In this document: positions 1-5,946 of the stretch, piece after piece
How positions within the stretch are numbered: the stretch's first letter is position 1
How the letters are laid out: each line of letters opens with the position of its first letter
Assembly: GCA_019347995.1 (NCBI GenBank)
Contig: JAHWKH010000094.1
Coordinates: 1-7,828, forward strand
Reading direction: 5' to 3'
DNA from: Gemmatimonadota bacterium
GTDB taxonomy: Bacteria > Gemmatimonadota > Gemmatimonadetes > Longimicrobiales > UBA6960
Length of the DNA: 7,828 nt
The notes under the pieces: generated by a model
What the model saw: only the letters and a program-made list of their open reading frames with translations
What the model was told of the DNA's origin: nothing
The model's database searches: none
Translations under genes and position numbers: made by a program

Positions 1-195
1 TGCCCCGGGTCTCGCGCGACTTCATCATCGTCGCACCTCAGCGGCTTCAGCTTCGGCGGGAGCGGAGTGTTCGAGGGCGTTCCCGGCGACCGCGTGTGGC
101 TGGACGAAGGCGCCGACCACGTCGGTTCCGCCAGGCGCGCCTACGCAGACGGGCGGATCTACGCCTGGCTGCTGGCGAGGAGGCTCCGCGGCTGA
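1..195 (+). pseudogene. 3' remnant of an alpha/beta hydrolase (PHB-depolymerase/phospholipase-like peptidase family), apparently internally deleted
   Basis: Reading from base 1 gives 64 codons ending in TGA at 193-195. The last 40 residues resemble the C-terminus of predicted esterase/peptidase proteins of the alpha/beta-hydrolase fold: an Asp-His pair (D39-H40) where the catalytic His is expected, then AYADGRIYAWLLARR. Residues 13-20 (LSGFSFGG) look like the G-x-S-x-G nucleophile elbow. Elbow Ser17 and His40 are only 23 residues apart, whereas I recall roughly 90-110 in this family, so the strand carrying the acid residue is missing. The first ~40 bases read better in the third frame (starting at base 3), where RDFIIVAPQ resembles an early core strand of the same fold. 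Together this suggests a gene that lost internal segments and shifted frame. It ends 12 bp from the convergent amidohydrolase stop. A small intact protein or an assembly error remains possible, and the gene is cut by the window edge. Confidence 0.45.
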
Positions 196-207
196 AGGGG
201 AGGTCCC

Positions 208-1665
208 TCAGCCCCCCGCACGCGCCCGGTAGTCCAGCGGCGGCTCGCGGTCGCCCAGGAGGGGCTCGTACTGGAAGTCCCGGCCCCGCCGCTCCTCGAA
301 CTCCGCCCGGATCGCGGCGACCCGCGACGAGTCGGAGAAGAGGTCCACGGCGGTCAGGGCCAGCGTCTTGGCCGCCACCATCATGCCCTTGGAGCCGATG
401 GACGTGCCGCCGGCGGCGATGGCCTGCCAGGTGTGGGCCGAGGTGCCCGGCACCCATGTAGCCGTGGACAGGGTGGCGGTGGGCACGGTCCAGCTCACGT
501 CGCCGGCGTCGGTCGAGGCGTACGTCCGCTGCCATTCGAACGGCCGCACCTCGGCTGCCGAAGCCAGAGGCGGCGCGTCGGCGGGGAGCGAGGCGCGAAG
601 TGCCTCGGCGAAGCGGCGCTCCTCCTCGTCGTAGGGCACACCGCCCACGTGCTCCAGGTTCCTGTGGACGACCTCCTGGAGCGCCACCACGGGCAGCCTC
701 GAGTAGGAGCCGCCGATGACCTCGTGCTCCACGGTCGTCTCCGTTCCCATGGCGGCGCCGCGGGCGGCGAGGACCAAGCGGTCGAAGATGGAGCGCACCA
801 CCTCGGGCTCGGGATGGCGCACGTAGTAGTAGACCTCGGCGAAGTCGGGCACCACGTTGGGCGCGCTGCCCCCGGAGGTGATGACGTAGTGGAGCCGGGT
901 CTCCTGGGGCACGTGCTCACGCAACATGTTGGCCATGTCGTTCATGGCCTCGACGCCGTCCAGCGCCGAGCGGCCCACGTCGGGCGCGGCGGCCGCGTGG
1001 GACGAGACGCCGGAGAAACGGAACTTGGCCGACTTCACCGCCAGGTTGGAGCCGGGGCTGGCGTCGTTGCGATCGCCCGAGTGCCAGGAAAGCACCAAGT
1101 CGACGTCGTCGAACAGGCCGGCGCGCACCATGTAGACCTTGCCCGACCCGCCCTCCTCGGCTGGGGTGCCGTAGAGGCGGATCGTGCCCTCGCTCCCGGT
1201 TCGCCGGAGCCATTCGGCGGCCGCGATGGCCGCGGCCGAGGAGGCGGTGCCGAAGAGGTGGTGCCCGCACGCGTGACCGGCGTGCTTGCCCTCGATGGGC
1301 TGGCGCGTCGGCACCGCGTCCTGGTTGATGCCGGGCAGCGCGTCGAACTCGGCCAGGAGGCCGATGACCGGTGAGCCGCTGCCGTAGCTGGCCACGAACG
1401 CGGTCGGGATGCCGGCCACCCCTTGCTCGATGGTGAAACCGGCGCTCGCCAGCTTCCGCTGGAGGAGTGCCACGCTCTTCTCCTCCTGGTAGCCCAGCTC
1501 CGCCAGGTGCCAGATCTCCATGGCCACGTCGGTCAGCTCGCCCCGGCGGGCGTCCAGGAAGGAGCTCACGTCGTCTCTGGACATCTGGGCCGCCGCCGGG
1601 GCGGGCGCCGCGGCGATTCCCCCGATCATGGCTGCGACGAGAAGCGGGGCGGGGTGGCGGCGCAT
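208..1665 (-). CDS. Exported M20D-family amidohydrolase, AbgB-like
   Basis: This 485-residue protein is a zinc aminoacylase/carboxypeptidase-type amidohydrolase of peptidase family M20D, closest in motifs to p-aminobenzoyl-glutamate hydrolase subunit B; it should cleave an amide bond of an N-acyl amino acid or similar substrate. Visible motifs: AEFDALPG (105-112), HACGHH (131-136, metal ligands C133 and H135), TPAEEGG (167-173, general base and metal ligand Glu), SWHSG (193-197, H195), a lid/dimerisation domain around 205-325 with SSHAAAAPDVG, STDAGDVSW (384-392), and the C-terminal ligand H411 in SAHTWQ. Residues 1-26 form a signal peptide ending PAAA|Q, so the enzyme is exported, unlike cytoplasmic E. 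coli AbgB. The ATG at 1665 is preferred over an in-frame start at 1719 because GGGAGG lies just upstream and the signal peptide then begins at residue 1. No AbgA partner or transporter adjoins it. The exact substrate is not known. Confidence 0.92.
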   Translation of the reverse strand: MRRHPAPLLVAAMIGGIAAAPAPAAAQMSRDDVSSFLDARRGELTDVAMEIWHLAELGYQEEKSVALLQRKLASAGFTIEQGVAGIPTAFVASYGSGSPVIGLLAEFDALPGINQDAVPTRQPIEGKHAGHACGHHLFGTASSAAAIAAAEWLRRTGSEGTIRLYGTPAEEGGSGKVYMVRAGLFDDVDLVLSWHSGDRNDASPGSNLAVKSAKFRFSGVSSHAAAAPDVGRSALDGVEAMNDMANMLREHVPQETRLHYVITSGGSAPNVVPDFAEVYYYVRHPEPEVVRSIFDRLVLAARGAAMGTETTVEHEVIGGSYSRLPVVALQEVVHRNLEHVGGVPYDEEERRFAEALRASLPADAPPLASAAEVRPFEWQRTYASTDAGDVSWTVPTATLSTATWVPGTSAHTWQAIAAGGTSIGSKGMMVAAKTLALTAVDLFSDSSRVAAIRAEFEERRGRDFQYEPLLGDREPPLDYRARAGG

Positions 1666-1705
1666 GGGTCCTCCCGGTGAGGCGATTGCGATCGTGGGAC
1701 TCGGG

Positions 1706-1720
1706 CGTGGAGCCTCCACG
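1706..1720. promoter_or_regulatory. Perfect inverted repeat in the divergent region upstream of the amidohydrolase
   Basis: CGTGGA-GCC-TCCACG is a perfect palindrome with 6-bp arms and a 3-bp centre, about 40 bp upstream of the amidohydrolase ATG. It may be an operator or a 5'-UTR stem for that gene. In GC-rich DNA one such palindrome can arise by chance. The surrounding 180-bp divergent region (1666-1846) has only weak promoter candidates: TATCAT at 1770-1775 for the plus-strand gene without a matching -35, and TGGACA (minus strand, 1746-1741) facing the amidohydrolase without a good -10. Confidence 0.3.
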
Positions 1721-1808
1721 ATGAGCTGGCGGGCGGAGTCTGTCCACGGGGCGAGGCGCCGCCGCCGCGTATCATCGAGTCCGTTTCTTGCTTGGGAGGG
1801 ACCCCGAA

Positions 1809-1829
1809 GCGCCGCCGAACGCGCGGCGC
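1809..1829 (+). promoter_or_regulatory. Stem-loop just upstream of the H1-like gene's ribosome binding site
   Basis: GCGCCGC (1809-1815) and GCGGCGC (1823-1829) can pair as a 7-bp all-GC stem with a 7-nt loop. The Shine-Dalgarno sequence GAGGAG follows within about 10 bases and the ATG is at 1847. Such a hairpin could affect initiation or mRNA stability of the lysine-rich protein. There is no sign of a riboswitch aptamer, and the high GC content makes chance stems common. Confidence 0.25.
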
Positions 1830-1846
1830 CCGGGCGAGGAGATCAC

Positions 1847-2335
1847 ATGGACATCAAGGAAAGAGTGGGGGAGACGCTGGAATCCGCGGGTGAGCGTCTG
1901 GTGTCGGCCAGCGAGACACTGGCCTCGGCCGCGCGGCGCACCGGGGTGGCGGCGTCGGGCGCGGTGAAGGCGGCCGGTGACAAGGCCCGCGAGGCGGGCC
2001 AGAAGGTCCGGGACGGGCGGGCGCGCAAGGCGTCCGCGAGCAAGCGGTCCGGAGCTAAGAAGTCGGCCGCGAAGAGGTCCTCGGCGAAGAAGTCGGGCGC
2101 GAAGAAGTCCGCCACGAAGAAGTCGACCGCGAAGAAATCCACCGCGAAGAAATCCTCGGGCTCGAAGAAATCGTCCGCAGCGAAGAAATCCCGGTCCGCC
2201 GCCAGGTCGGCGTCCGCGAAGAAGTCCGCCGGGAAGAGGTCCTCGACCGCGAAGAAGTCCGTGGCGAAGAAGGCTTCGACCTCGAAGAAGTCCTCGGGTG
2301 CGAAGAAGTCCTCGGGCGCCAAGAAACGCGGCTGA
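1847..2335 (+). CDS. Lysine-rich histone H1-like protein with AKKS repeats
   Basis: This 162-residue protein has two parts. Residues 1-58 (starting MDIKERVGETLESAGERLVS) are Ala/Glu/Lys-rich and probably form one long amphipathic helix, with heptad-like spacing of small and hydrophobic residues. Residues 59-162 are almost only Lys, Ala, Ser, Gly, Thr and Arg, built from AKKS-type pentamers (strict five-residue period at about 80-101, looser later). Such tails occur in bacterial H1-like nucleoid proteins (Hc1/Hc2 of Chlamydia, AlgP-like and similar) and bind DNA or RNA by charge, so a nucleoid-packing role is likely but not shown. ATG 1847 follows GAGGAG at 6-7 nt spacing; a longer in-frame reading from 1520 overlaps the amidohydrolase antisense and is rejected. 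It diverges from that gene, and its stop lies 24 bp from the convergent yhbY stop. Homology assignment is weak because low-complexity sequence matches many proteins. Confidence 0.88.
   Translation: MDIKERVGETLESAGERLVSASETLASAARRTGVAASGAVKAAGDKAREAGQKVRDGRARKASASKRSGAKKSAAKRSSAKKSGAKKSATKKSTAKKSTAKKSSGSKKSSAAKKSRSAARSASAKKSAGKRSSTAKKSVAKKASTSKKSSGAKKSSGAKKRG
2054..2326 (+). repeat. In-gene tandem repeat coding for AKKS-type pentamers
   Basis: The stretch repeats a GCG-AAG-AAG-TCC core with variable fifth codons, giving a period of 15 bp in its most regular part (about 2084-2149) and a less regular one afterwards. Lysine codons alternate between AAG and AAA, and interrupting units use Arg (KRS, SRSAARS). 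The array is likely to vary in copy number between strains through slippage or recombination. Confidence 0.8.
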
Positions 2336-2359
2336 CGCGCAGGCCGATCCGGCGCCGCC

Positions 2360-2659
2360 CTACCCGGGCAGCTCGATCTCCGGCTCCTCGGAGAACGGAC
2401 GATAGAGCACGGCCGTGCGCCCGATGGTCTGGGCCACCTGCACGCCGTCCAGGGCGGCCACGATGGCGTCGGCGCTGTCGCGCGCGTCCTCTGGAGCGCC
2501 TTCCAGCACCTTCACCTTGAGGAGCTCGCGGGTGTTGAACGCCTCCTCCACGTTGCGGAGGAGGGCATCGGTGACGCCTTCGCTCCCGACGTGCACCACG
2601 GGCTTGAGGTGGTGGGCCAGCGACCGCAGGTGGGCGCGCTGCTTCGGGGTGAGGCTCAT
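2360..2659 (-). CDS. yhbY: YhbY family CRM-domain RNA-binding protein
   Basis: The 99-residue protein is a full-length single CRM domain of the YhbY family, which associates with the pre-50S ribosomal subunit and acts in ribosome assembly. Diagnostic sequence includes the start MSLTPKQRAHLRSLAHHLKP, the loop VHVGSEGVT (22-30, the GxxG-like RNA-binding loop), RELLKVKV (44-51), and IGRTAVLYRP (79-88) near the C-terminus. These follow the E. coli YhbY pattern (LSTKQKQHLKGLAHPLKP, then IGKTLVLYRP) across the whole length. Its ATG overlaps the stop of the upstream small gene by four bases (ATGA), which indicates translational coupling, and a GGGGGTG stretch inside that gene can serve as ribosome binding site. 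It converges on the H1-like gene with 24 bp between stops; a short GCCG-ATC-CGGC inverted repeat there is too weak to call a terminator. Confidence 0.95.
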   Translation of the reverse strand: MSLTPKQRAHLRSLAHHLKPVVHVGSEGVTDALLRNVEEAFNTRELLKVKVLEGAPEDARDSADAIVAALDGVQVAQTIGRTAVLYRPFSEEPEIELPG

Positions 2660-2943
2660 GGCTTCACCCCCGCCGCCCGCAGGAACCGCTTCGCCAGCTG
2701 CTCCATGCGGGCGTCGCCCTCGGCGCGGGCCTTCTCCAGGAGGTCCCGGACGTGGGGGACCAGCTCGGACTGGCCCCAGCGGCGGCCCGTGGCGCGCTCG
2801 GCGCCCAACGAATCGCCCTGGTCGGCCCCCTGGAGGAGCGCCCGGGCCGCGGCCTCCTCGTAGTGCTTCGACCCGGGGTCGGGAAGGTCGTAGCTGGGCT
2901 CGGGCGTGAGGCCCGCGTCCTCGTTGACGAACGCTCTGGACAT
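2656..2943 (-). CDS. Small conserved-looking protein of unknown function, coupled to yhbY
   Basis: This 95-residue soluble protein starts MSRAFVNEDAG. The N-terminal third is acidic and proline-rich (TPEPSYDLPDPGS), the middle is Ala-rich (YEEAAARALLQGADQGDSLGAERATGRRWGQ) and the C-terminal third (about 61-91) is a predicted charged helix. There is no signal peptide, membrane segment or cysteine. The MSRAFV-xED opening also begins some GreA/GreB-related proteins as I recall, but no Gre domain follows, so no function is assigned. ATG 2943 is preferred to the in-frame start at 2997 because GGGGAAG lies just upstream and the extra residues are arginine- and proline-rich non-coding-like sequence. 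Its stop overlaps the yhbY start (ATGA), so the two are almost certainly co-translated, which hints at a link to ribosome or RNA biology. Confidence 0.8.
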   Translation of the reverse strand: MSRAFVNEDAGLTPEPSYDLPDPGSKHYEEAAARALLQGADQGDSLGAERATGRRWGQSELVPHVRDLLEKARAEGDARMEQLAKRFLRAAGVKP

Positions 2944-3016
2944 GGTCTTCCCCTGATGGTGATCCGGCGCGACCCGCGGAGGGTGCCGGCCCGCCACTCT
3001 CGGGGCAAGGCGCCCG

Positions 3017-3652
3017 TCAGCGGCGCTCCACGCTGCTCACGGCCAGCGTGATCCCCTGCATGCAGATGGACATCTCGGCGATGGTGCCTTCCACCACCAC
3101 GCGGTCGCCCGCCTGGAGGCCTGCCGTGTCGCCGCCGGCCAGGGTGTAGATCGTCCCGTCCGGGGTGCGGATGGCGGGGCATTCCACCCCCTCGTCGGTC
3201 ACCTCGCCCTCGACGCGCACCGTGCCTCCGGCGGCCGTCACGTGGAAGGCGTCGGACACGGCTCTGGGATCGTCGGCCGGTGCAGCGAGCACGAAGACGT
3301 AGCGCCGATCGCCCTCGGCCCACGAGGGAACCGCGACCGTCGTCGAGACGCCGCCGTCGGGTCCGGCGGTGACCGTCTCCAGGACGTCGTACTCCGACTG
3401 AGGGGGGCCGAATCCGATCCGGATCTCGCTGCCGGGCGGGAATCCGGTGCCCCGGAGGCGGACGTCCGTCCCGGCGGGGCCGCTCCGCGGCGAGACGCCC
3501 GTGATGGTGGCCGCGCCGGGCGCGGGGTCCGGATCGGGCTCACCCGGGACCTCGTTGCCCGGCGTGCCGTCGCCGTCGGCGGTGGCGCAGGCGGCGAGCA
3601 GCAGGGCCACGGAGAGCGTGGCGATCCTTCCGGGGAGGGGGTGCGCGGCCAT
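3017..3652 (-). CDS. Lipoprotein with an IPT/TIG-like domain and a C-terminal OB-like domain
   Basis: The 211-residue protein begins with a lipoprotein signal (hydrophobic 10-21, lipobox LAAC, lipidated Cys22), so it should be anchored on the periplasmic or outer face of the envelope. An acidic Pro/Gly linker (27-47) follows. Residues 48-139 match an IPT/TIG immunoglobulin-like fold: ATITGVSPRSGPAGTDVRLRG and GTGFPPGSEIRIGF are typical of its first strands. Residues 142-211 form a second beta-rich unit with CPAIRTPDGTIYTLAG, GDRVVVEGTIAE and SICMQG; it resembles the DUF5818-type domain as I recall it and carries two cysteines (C158, C197) that could form a disulfide. ATG 3652 follows AGAAGGAAC at suitable spacing; an in-frame start at 3796 would overlap the upstream gene and bury the signal peptide. 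It lies 106 bp after the membrane-protein gene and 73 bp before the next. Ligand and partner are unknown. Confidence 0.88.
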   Translation of the reverse strand: MAAHPLPGRIATLSVALLLAACATADGDGTPGNEVPGEPDPDPAPGAATITGVSPRSGPAGTDVRLRGTGFPPGSEIRIGFGPPQSEYDVLETVTAGPDGGVSTTVAVPSWAEGDRRYVFVLAAPADDPRAVSDAFHVTAAGGTVRVEGEVTDEGVECPAIRTPDGTIYTLAGGDTAGLQAGDRVVVEGTIAEMSICMQGITLAVSSVERR

Positions 3653-3667
3653 CGTGCTGTTCCTTCT

Positions 3668-3697
3668 CACGGGTACGGAGGTCACGGGTGCGGAGGC
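3668..3697. repeat. Two-copy 15-bp tandem repeat before the lipoprotein gene
   Basis: CACGGGTACGGAGGT (3668-3682) is followed directly by CACGGGTGCGGAGGC (3683-3697), 13 of 15 bases identical. It lies about 15 bp upstream of the lipoprotein start, next to its ribosome binding site on the minus strand. Its role, if any, is unknown; it could be a duplicated regulator site or a slippage product. Confidence 0.5.
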
Positions 3698-3758
3698 GAA
3701 TCGATCCGAACGGGCAGCCACTTTCGTGCCGCAGCGCGCCCGTCTTGGGCCGGCCGGT

Positions 3759-4175
3759 TCAGCCCAGGGGGTTGTCCGGGTCCACGGGCTCCACATCGAC
3801 GCCCCTCCCGTGCATCTCCATCTTCTGCATCATGTTGAGCTGCCAGAGGTGCACGCGGCTGGCGCGCACGTCGTGGTTCGTCTCCACGATGAGGTAGGCG
3901 ATGTCGCCCCCTCCCCACAGGAGGCCCGCCATGATCACGAGCTGGGCCACCTCCAGGAGCAGGATGGGAAGCGCTCCGACGCCGTCCTGCGAGACGCCGA
4001 TGATCACCTCGGCCATGATGAGCAGGGTCACCGCGACGGCGAGCCCCTTGAAGAGCTTGCCGATGTACTTGAGGCTCTCGTGGGGCTCCAGGATGTCGCG
4101 TCCCGGCATCTCCCATGGTTGGCGCTCTCCTGTCGCCTCCTCCTGGACATCGCCCTCCCTGGGCTCCTCGCTCAT
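3759..4175 (-). CDS. Two-helix inner-membrane protein of unknown function
   Basis: The 138-residue protein has an acidic cytoplasmic-type N-terminus (1-35), a short basic stretch (SLKYIGKLFKG), and two predicted membrane helices (about 44-61, GLAVAVTLLIMAEVIIGV, and 69-88, ALPILLLEVAQLVIMAGLLW). A conserved-looking juxtamembrane motif follows: GGGDIAYLIVETNHDVRAS at 88-106, then RVHLWQLNMMQKMEMHG and an acidic Pro-rich end. I do not recognise the family. The ATG at 4175 has an excellent AAGGAG ribosome binding site about 6 nt away and lies only 15 bp after the lytic transglycosylase stop, so the two genes are very probably one operon. A role as membrane partner of the transglycosylase or of envelope assembly is inference from position alone. 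A weak GC-rich hairpin spans the stop codon without a U-tract. Confidence 0.85.
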   Translation of the reverse strand: MSEEPREGDVQEEATGERQPWEMPGRDILEPHESLKYIGKLFKGLAVAVTLLIMAEVIIGVSQDGVGALPILLLEVAQLVIMAGLLWGGGDIAYLIVETNHDVRASRVHLWQLNMMQKMEMHGRGVDVEPVDPDNPLG

Positions 4176-4190
4176 GGCCTTCTCCTTTTC

Positions 4191-5807
4191 TTACTGGACG
4201 CTGCGGTAGCTCTCGTACCGCTTGAGGATCTTGCTCACGTACTGCACGGGCTCGATGCCGCGGACGTAGCCGTGCTGCACGACCTCGTCGCGGTAGACGG
4301 CCGGCTTGGATTTCTGCAGGAGCCAGTAGGCCACGTCCTCCCACCGCGTGGGGTCGTCGCCGTGCTTGGCGGCCAGGCGCTGGGCATCGAGGACGTGGCC
4401 GCGGCCGGCGTTGTAGGAGGCGAGGATGAACTTGCGCCGCTCCTCCTCGTCGCTGATCTCGTCCTGCCAAAGGCCCGAGAGCCACTGGAGGTAGCGCACG
4501 CCGCCCTGCACGTTCTCTTCGGGATTGGTGGGGTTGCTCACGCCCATCTCCCTCGCGGTGCGCGGCATGAGCTGGAGAAGGCCGCGGGCGCCGGCCCACG
4601 ACCGCGCCCGGGGGTCGAACCTCGACTCCTGCGCCACCTGTGCCGCGAGTAGTCGCCAGTCCCAGCCCAGGCCGGCGGCCTCCCGGGAGAGGAGGCTGTC
4701 GTACGGCGAGATCTGGCCCGTCTCGGAGGCCATGTAGGGATCCTCCGTGCGTTCCTGGTAGCCCTTCTGATCGACGAAGTACTTGATGTAGAGCTGCTGG
4801 CGGAGCTGCCGCCGCTCCGGGTCGACCAGCCATGTATCCAGCTGCCTCTGGAGCCCCAGGGCGTTCTCTCGCACGGCCCACACGACGGGCTGCTCAGGCC
4901 CCACCACGGGCGTGACGACGATGTTGGTGAAGCGGGTCTGCGAGAGCTCGGCCAGGTTCTGTGGAGAGACGGTGAGGCGGATGCGCCCCTCGGCCACCGC
5001 CTCGATGAGCGGCTCCACCTGGTCGGCCTGGGCCACCTCCACCAGCTCGATGTCCTGGCCCAGGGAATCCGACAGCTCGGTGATGCGGGTGTAGTAGTCG
5101 GAGGCCGAGGTCACGTGGACGGTGTCCCCCCCGAGCTCCGACGGCCGGCGCAGGAGGCGCGCCTGGATCTCCAGCGGCGGGGGCACCTGTATGGGGTCGC
5201 CGGGAGCGTCGACGATCGCCGTGTCGGCGCCGACGACCTCCTCCACGTCGACGGCGGTATCGGGTCCCGTGGGCTCTCCGGCCGCGCCCTCCCCCCCGGT
5301 GGTGCGCTGTACCACCACGGGAGCGGTGGAGTAGAGCGGCCGCGTGAGGGCCACGACGCTCTCGTACTCGGGAACCAGCGTCAGGCGCGCGGCGACCACG
5401 TCGCCTTCCCCCCGATTCAGCATCCGGAAGAGGTCCGCGCGGCTCCTCGCCACCACGGTCCGCAGGGCCAGGTCGTGGTCCTCCGCGAAGGCCTCGAGCA
5501 TCTCGTACTCGAAGCCCATGGGCTCGCCCCGGTGGATGAAGTACCCGGTGGAGTTGAAGGTCAGGACGGCGCTGAGGGTGTCACGGGCGACGATGGAGTC
5601 CCAGTCGAGGTCCACCGGCCGGGGCAGGTCCTCCATGATTCCGGCCGGACCCTCGGCATCGACACCCTGGGCCAGCGCCCCCCCTCCCCCGGGGGCCGCG
5701 GCGGCGCGCAGGTATGCCAGGGGCATGCGCGGCTCGCATGCCGCGGCGGCGAGAACGACGAGGAGAGCCGCTCCTCCGGGGAGGGGCGTCGGGATGGGAC
5801 GTCTCAT
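4191..5807 (-). CDS. mltF: MltF-like membrane-bound lytic murein transglycosylase (SBP_bac_3 plus SLT domains)
   Basis: This 538-residue lipoprotein should cleave the beta-1,4 MurNAc-GlcNAc bond of peptidoglycan, forming 1,6-anhydroMurNAc ends, in the periplasm. Order: signal with Cys24 after AAAA (atypical lipobox), a linker to about 70, a solute-binding-type regulatory domain (about 78-344; FNSTGYFIHRGEPMGFEYEML, GEGDVVAARLTL, then QPVVWAVRENA), and a family-1 SLT catalytic domain. There the catalytic Glu394 sits in WDWRLLAAQVAQESRFDP, followed by GARGLLQLMPRTA, GGVRYLQWL and YNAGRGHVLDA. The C-terminal pattern matches E. coli MltF. An acidic, Pro/Gly-rich insert of about 50 residues (169-219) interrupts the regulatory domain. 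ATG 5807 is chosen over a TTG at 5825; neither has a clear ribosome binding site, so the start is the least certain part. It heads the minus-strand run and diverges from padR. Confidence 0.93.
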   Translation of the reverse strand: MRRPIPTPLPGGAALLVVLAAAACEPRMPLAYLRAAAAPGGGGALAQGVDAEGPAGIMEDLPRPVDLDWDSIVARDTLSAVLTFNSTGYFIHRGEPMGFEYEMLEAFAEDHDLALRTVVARSRADLFRMLNRGEGDVVAARLTLVPEYESVVALTRPLYSTAPVVVQRTTGGEGAAGEPTGPDTAVDVEEVVGADTAIVDAPGDPIQVPPPLEIQARLLRRPSELGGDTVHVTSASDYYTRITELSDSLGQDIELVEVAQADQVEPLIEAVAEGRIRLTVSPQNLAELSQTRFTNIVVTPVVGPEQPVVWAVRENALGLQRQLDTWLVDPERRQLRQQLYIKYFVDQKGYQERTEDPYMASETGQISPYDSLLSREAAGLGWDWRLLAAQVAQESRFDPRARSWAGARGLLQLMPRTAREMGVSNPTNPEENVQGGVRYLQWLSGLWQDEISDEEERRKFILASYNAGRGHVLDAQRLAAKHGDDPTRWEDVAYWLLQKSKPAVYRDEVVQHGYVRGIEPVQYVSKILKRYESYRSVQ

Positions 5808-5881
5808 GCCGGATCCAGGTAGCAACTACGGTACCGCCACGATCGAGCCAAGGGAGAACGGGACCTGCACGCACCCTTGAC

Positions 5882-5922
5882 CTGAACGGTTCAGATAGGC
5901 AACTCTTTCCTGAACCGTTCAG
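5882..5922. promoter_or_regulatory. Twin palindromic operator-like sites in the mltF-padR divergent region
   Basis: CTGAACGGTTCAG (5882-5894) and CTGAACCGTTCAG (5910-5922) are each near-perfect palindromes (6-bp arms around one base) and exact reverse complements of each other, with centres 28 bp apart. They lie 75 bp from the mltF start and 86 bp from the padR start. The geometry fits a dimeric TetR- or PadR-type repressor. A TTGACC (5877-5882) overlaps the left site and could be a -35 for the padR direction, but its best -10 (AACTCT) is poor. The pair could also fold as one 13-bp hairpin, but no gene ends here and no U-tract follows, so an operator is preferred over a terminator. Confidence 0.6.
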
Positions 5923-5946
5923 TCCAACCGACGCAAACATCTCCCT

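Noticed and set aside
433..1374. Long plus-strand ORF antisense to the amidohydrolase
   Set aside because: Its composition is that of a GC-rich shadow frame, while the minus strand carries every M20 catalytic motif.
2084..2149. CRISPR-like repeat array
   Set aside because: The periodicity is 15 bp, in frame and coding, without spacers.
1843..2322. 159-codon minus-strand ORF rich in Phe, Asp and Ala opposite the H1-like gene
   Set aside because: It is the antisense image of the AAG/TCC repeat (codons CTT/TTC), lacks a sensible ribosome binding site and fully overlaps a well-supported gene.
2336..2359. Possible bidirectional terminator between the H1-like gene and yhbY
   Set aside because: Only a 4-bp GCCG/CGGC stem is present, with no U-tract on either strand.
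3447..4652. 401-codon plus-strand ORF across three minus-strand genes
   Set aside because: It spans gene boundaries and low-complexity frames; the opposite strand has the SLT, membrane and lipoprotein signals.
5882..5922. Rho-independent terminator formed by pairing of the two palindromes
   Set aside because: The region lies between divergent starts and no run of T follows on either strand, so an operator pair fits better.
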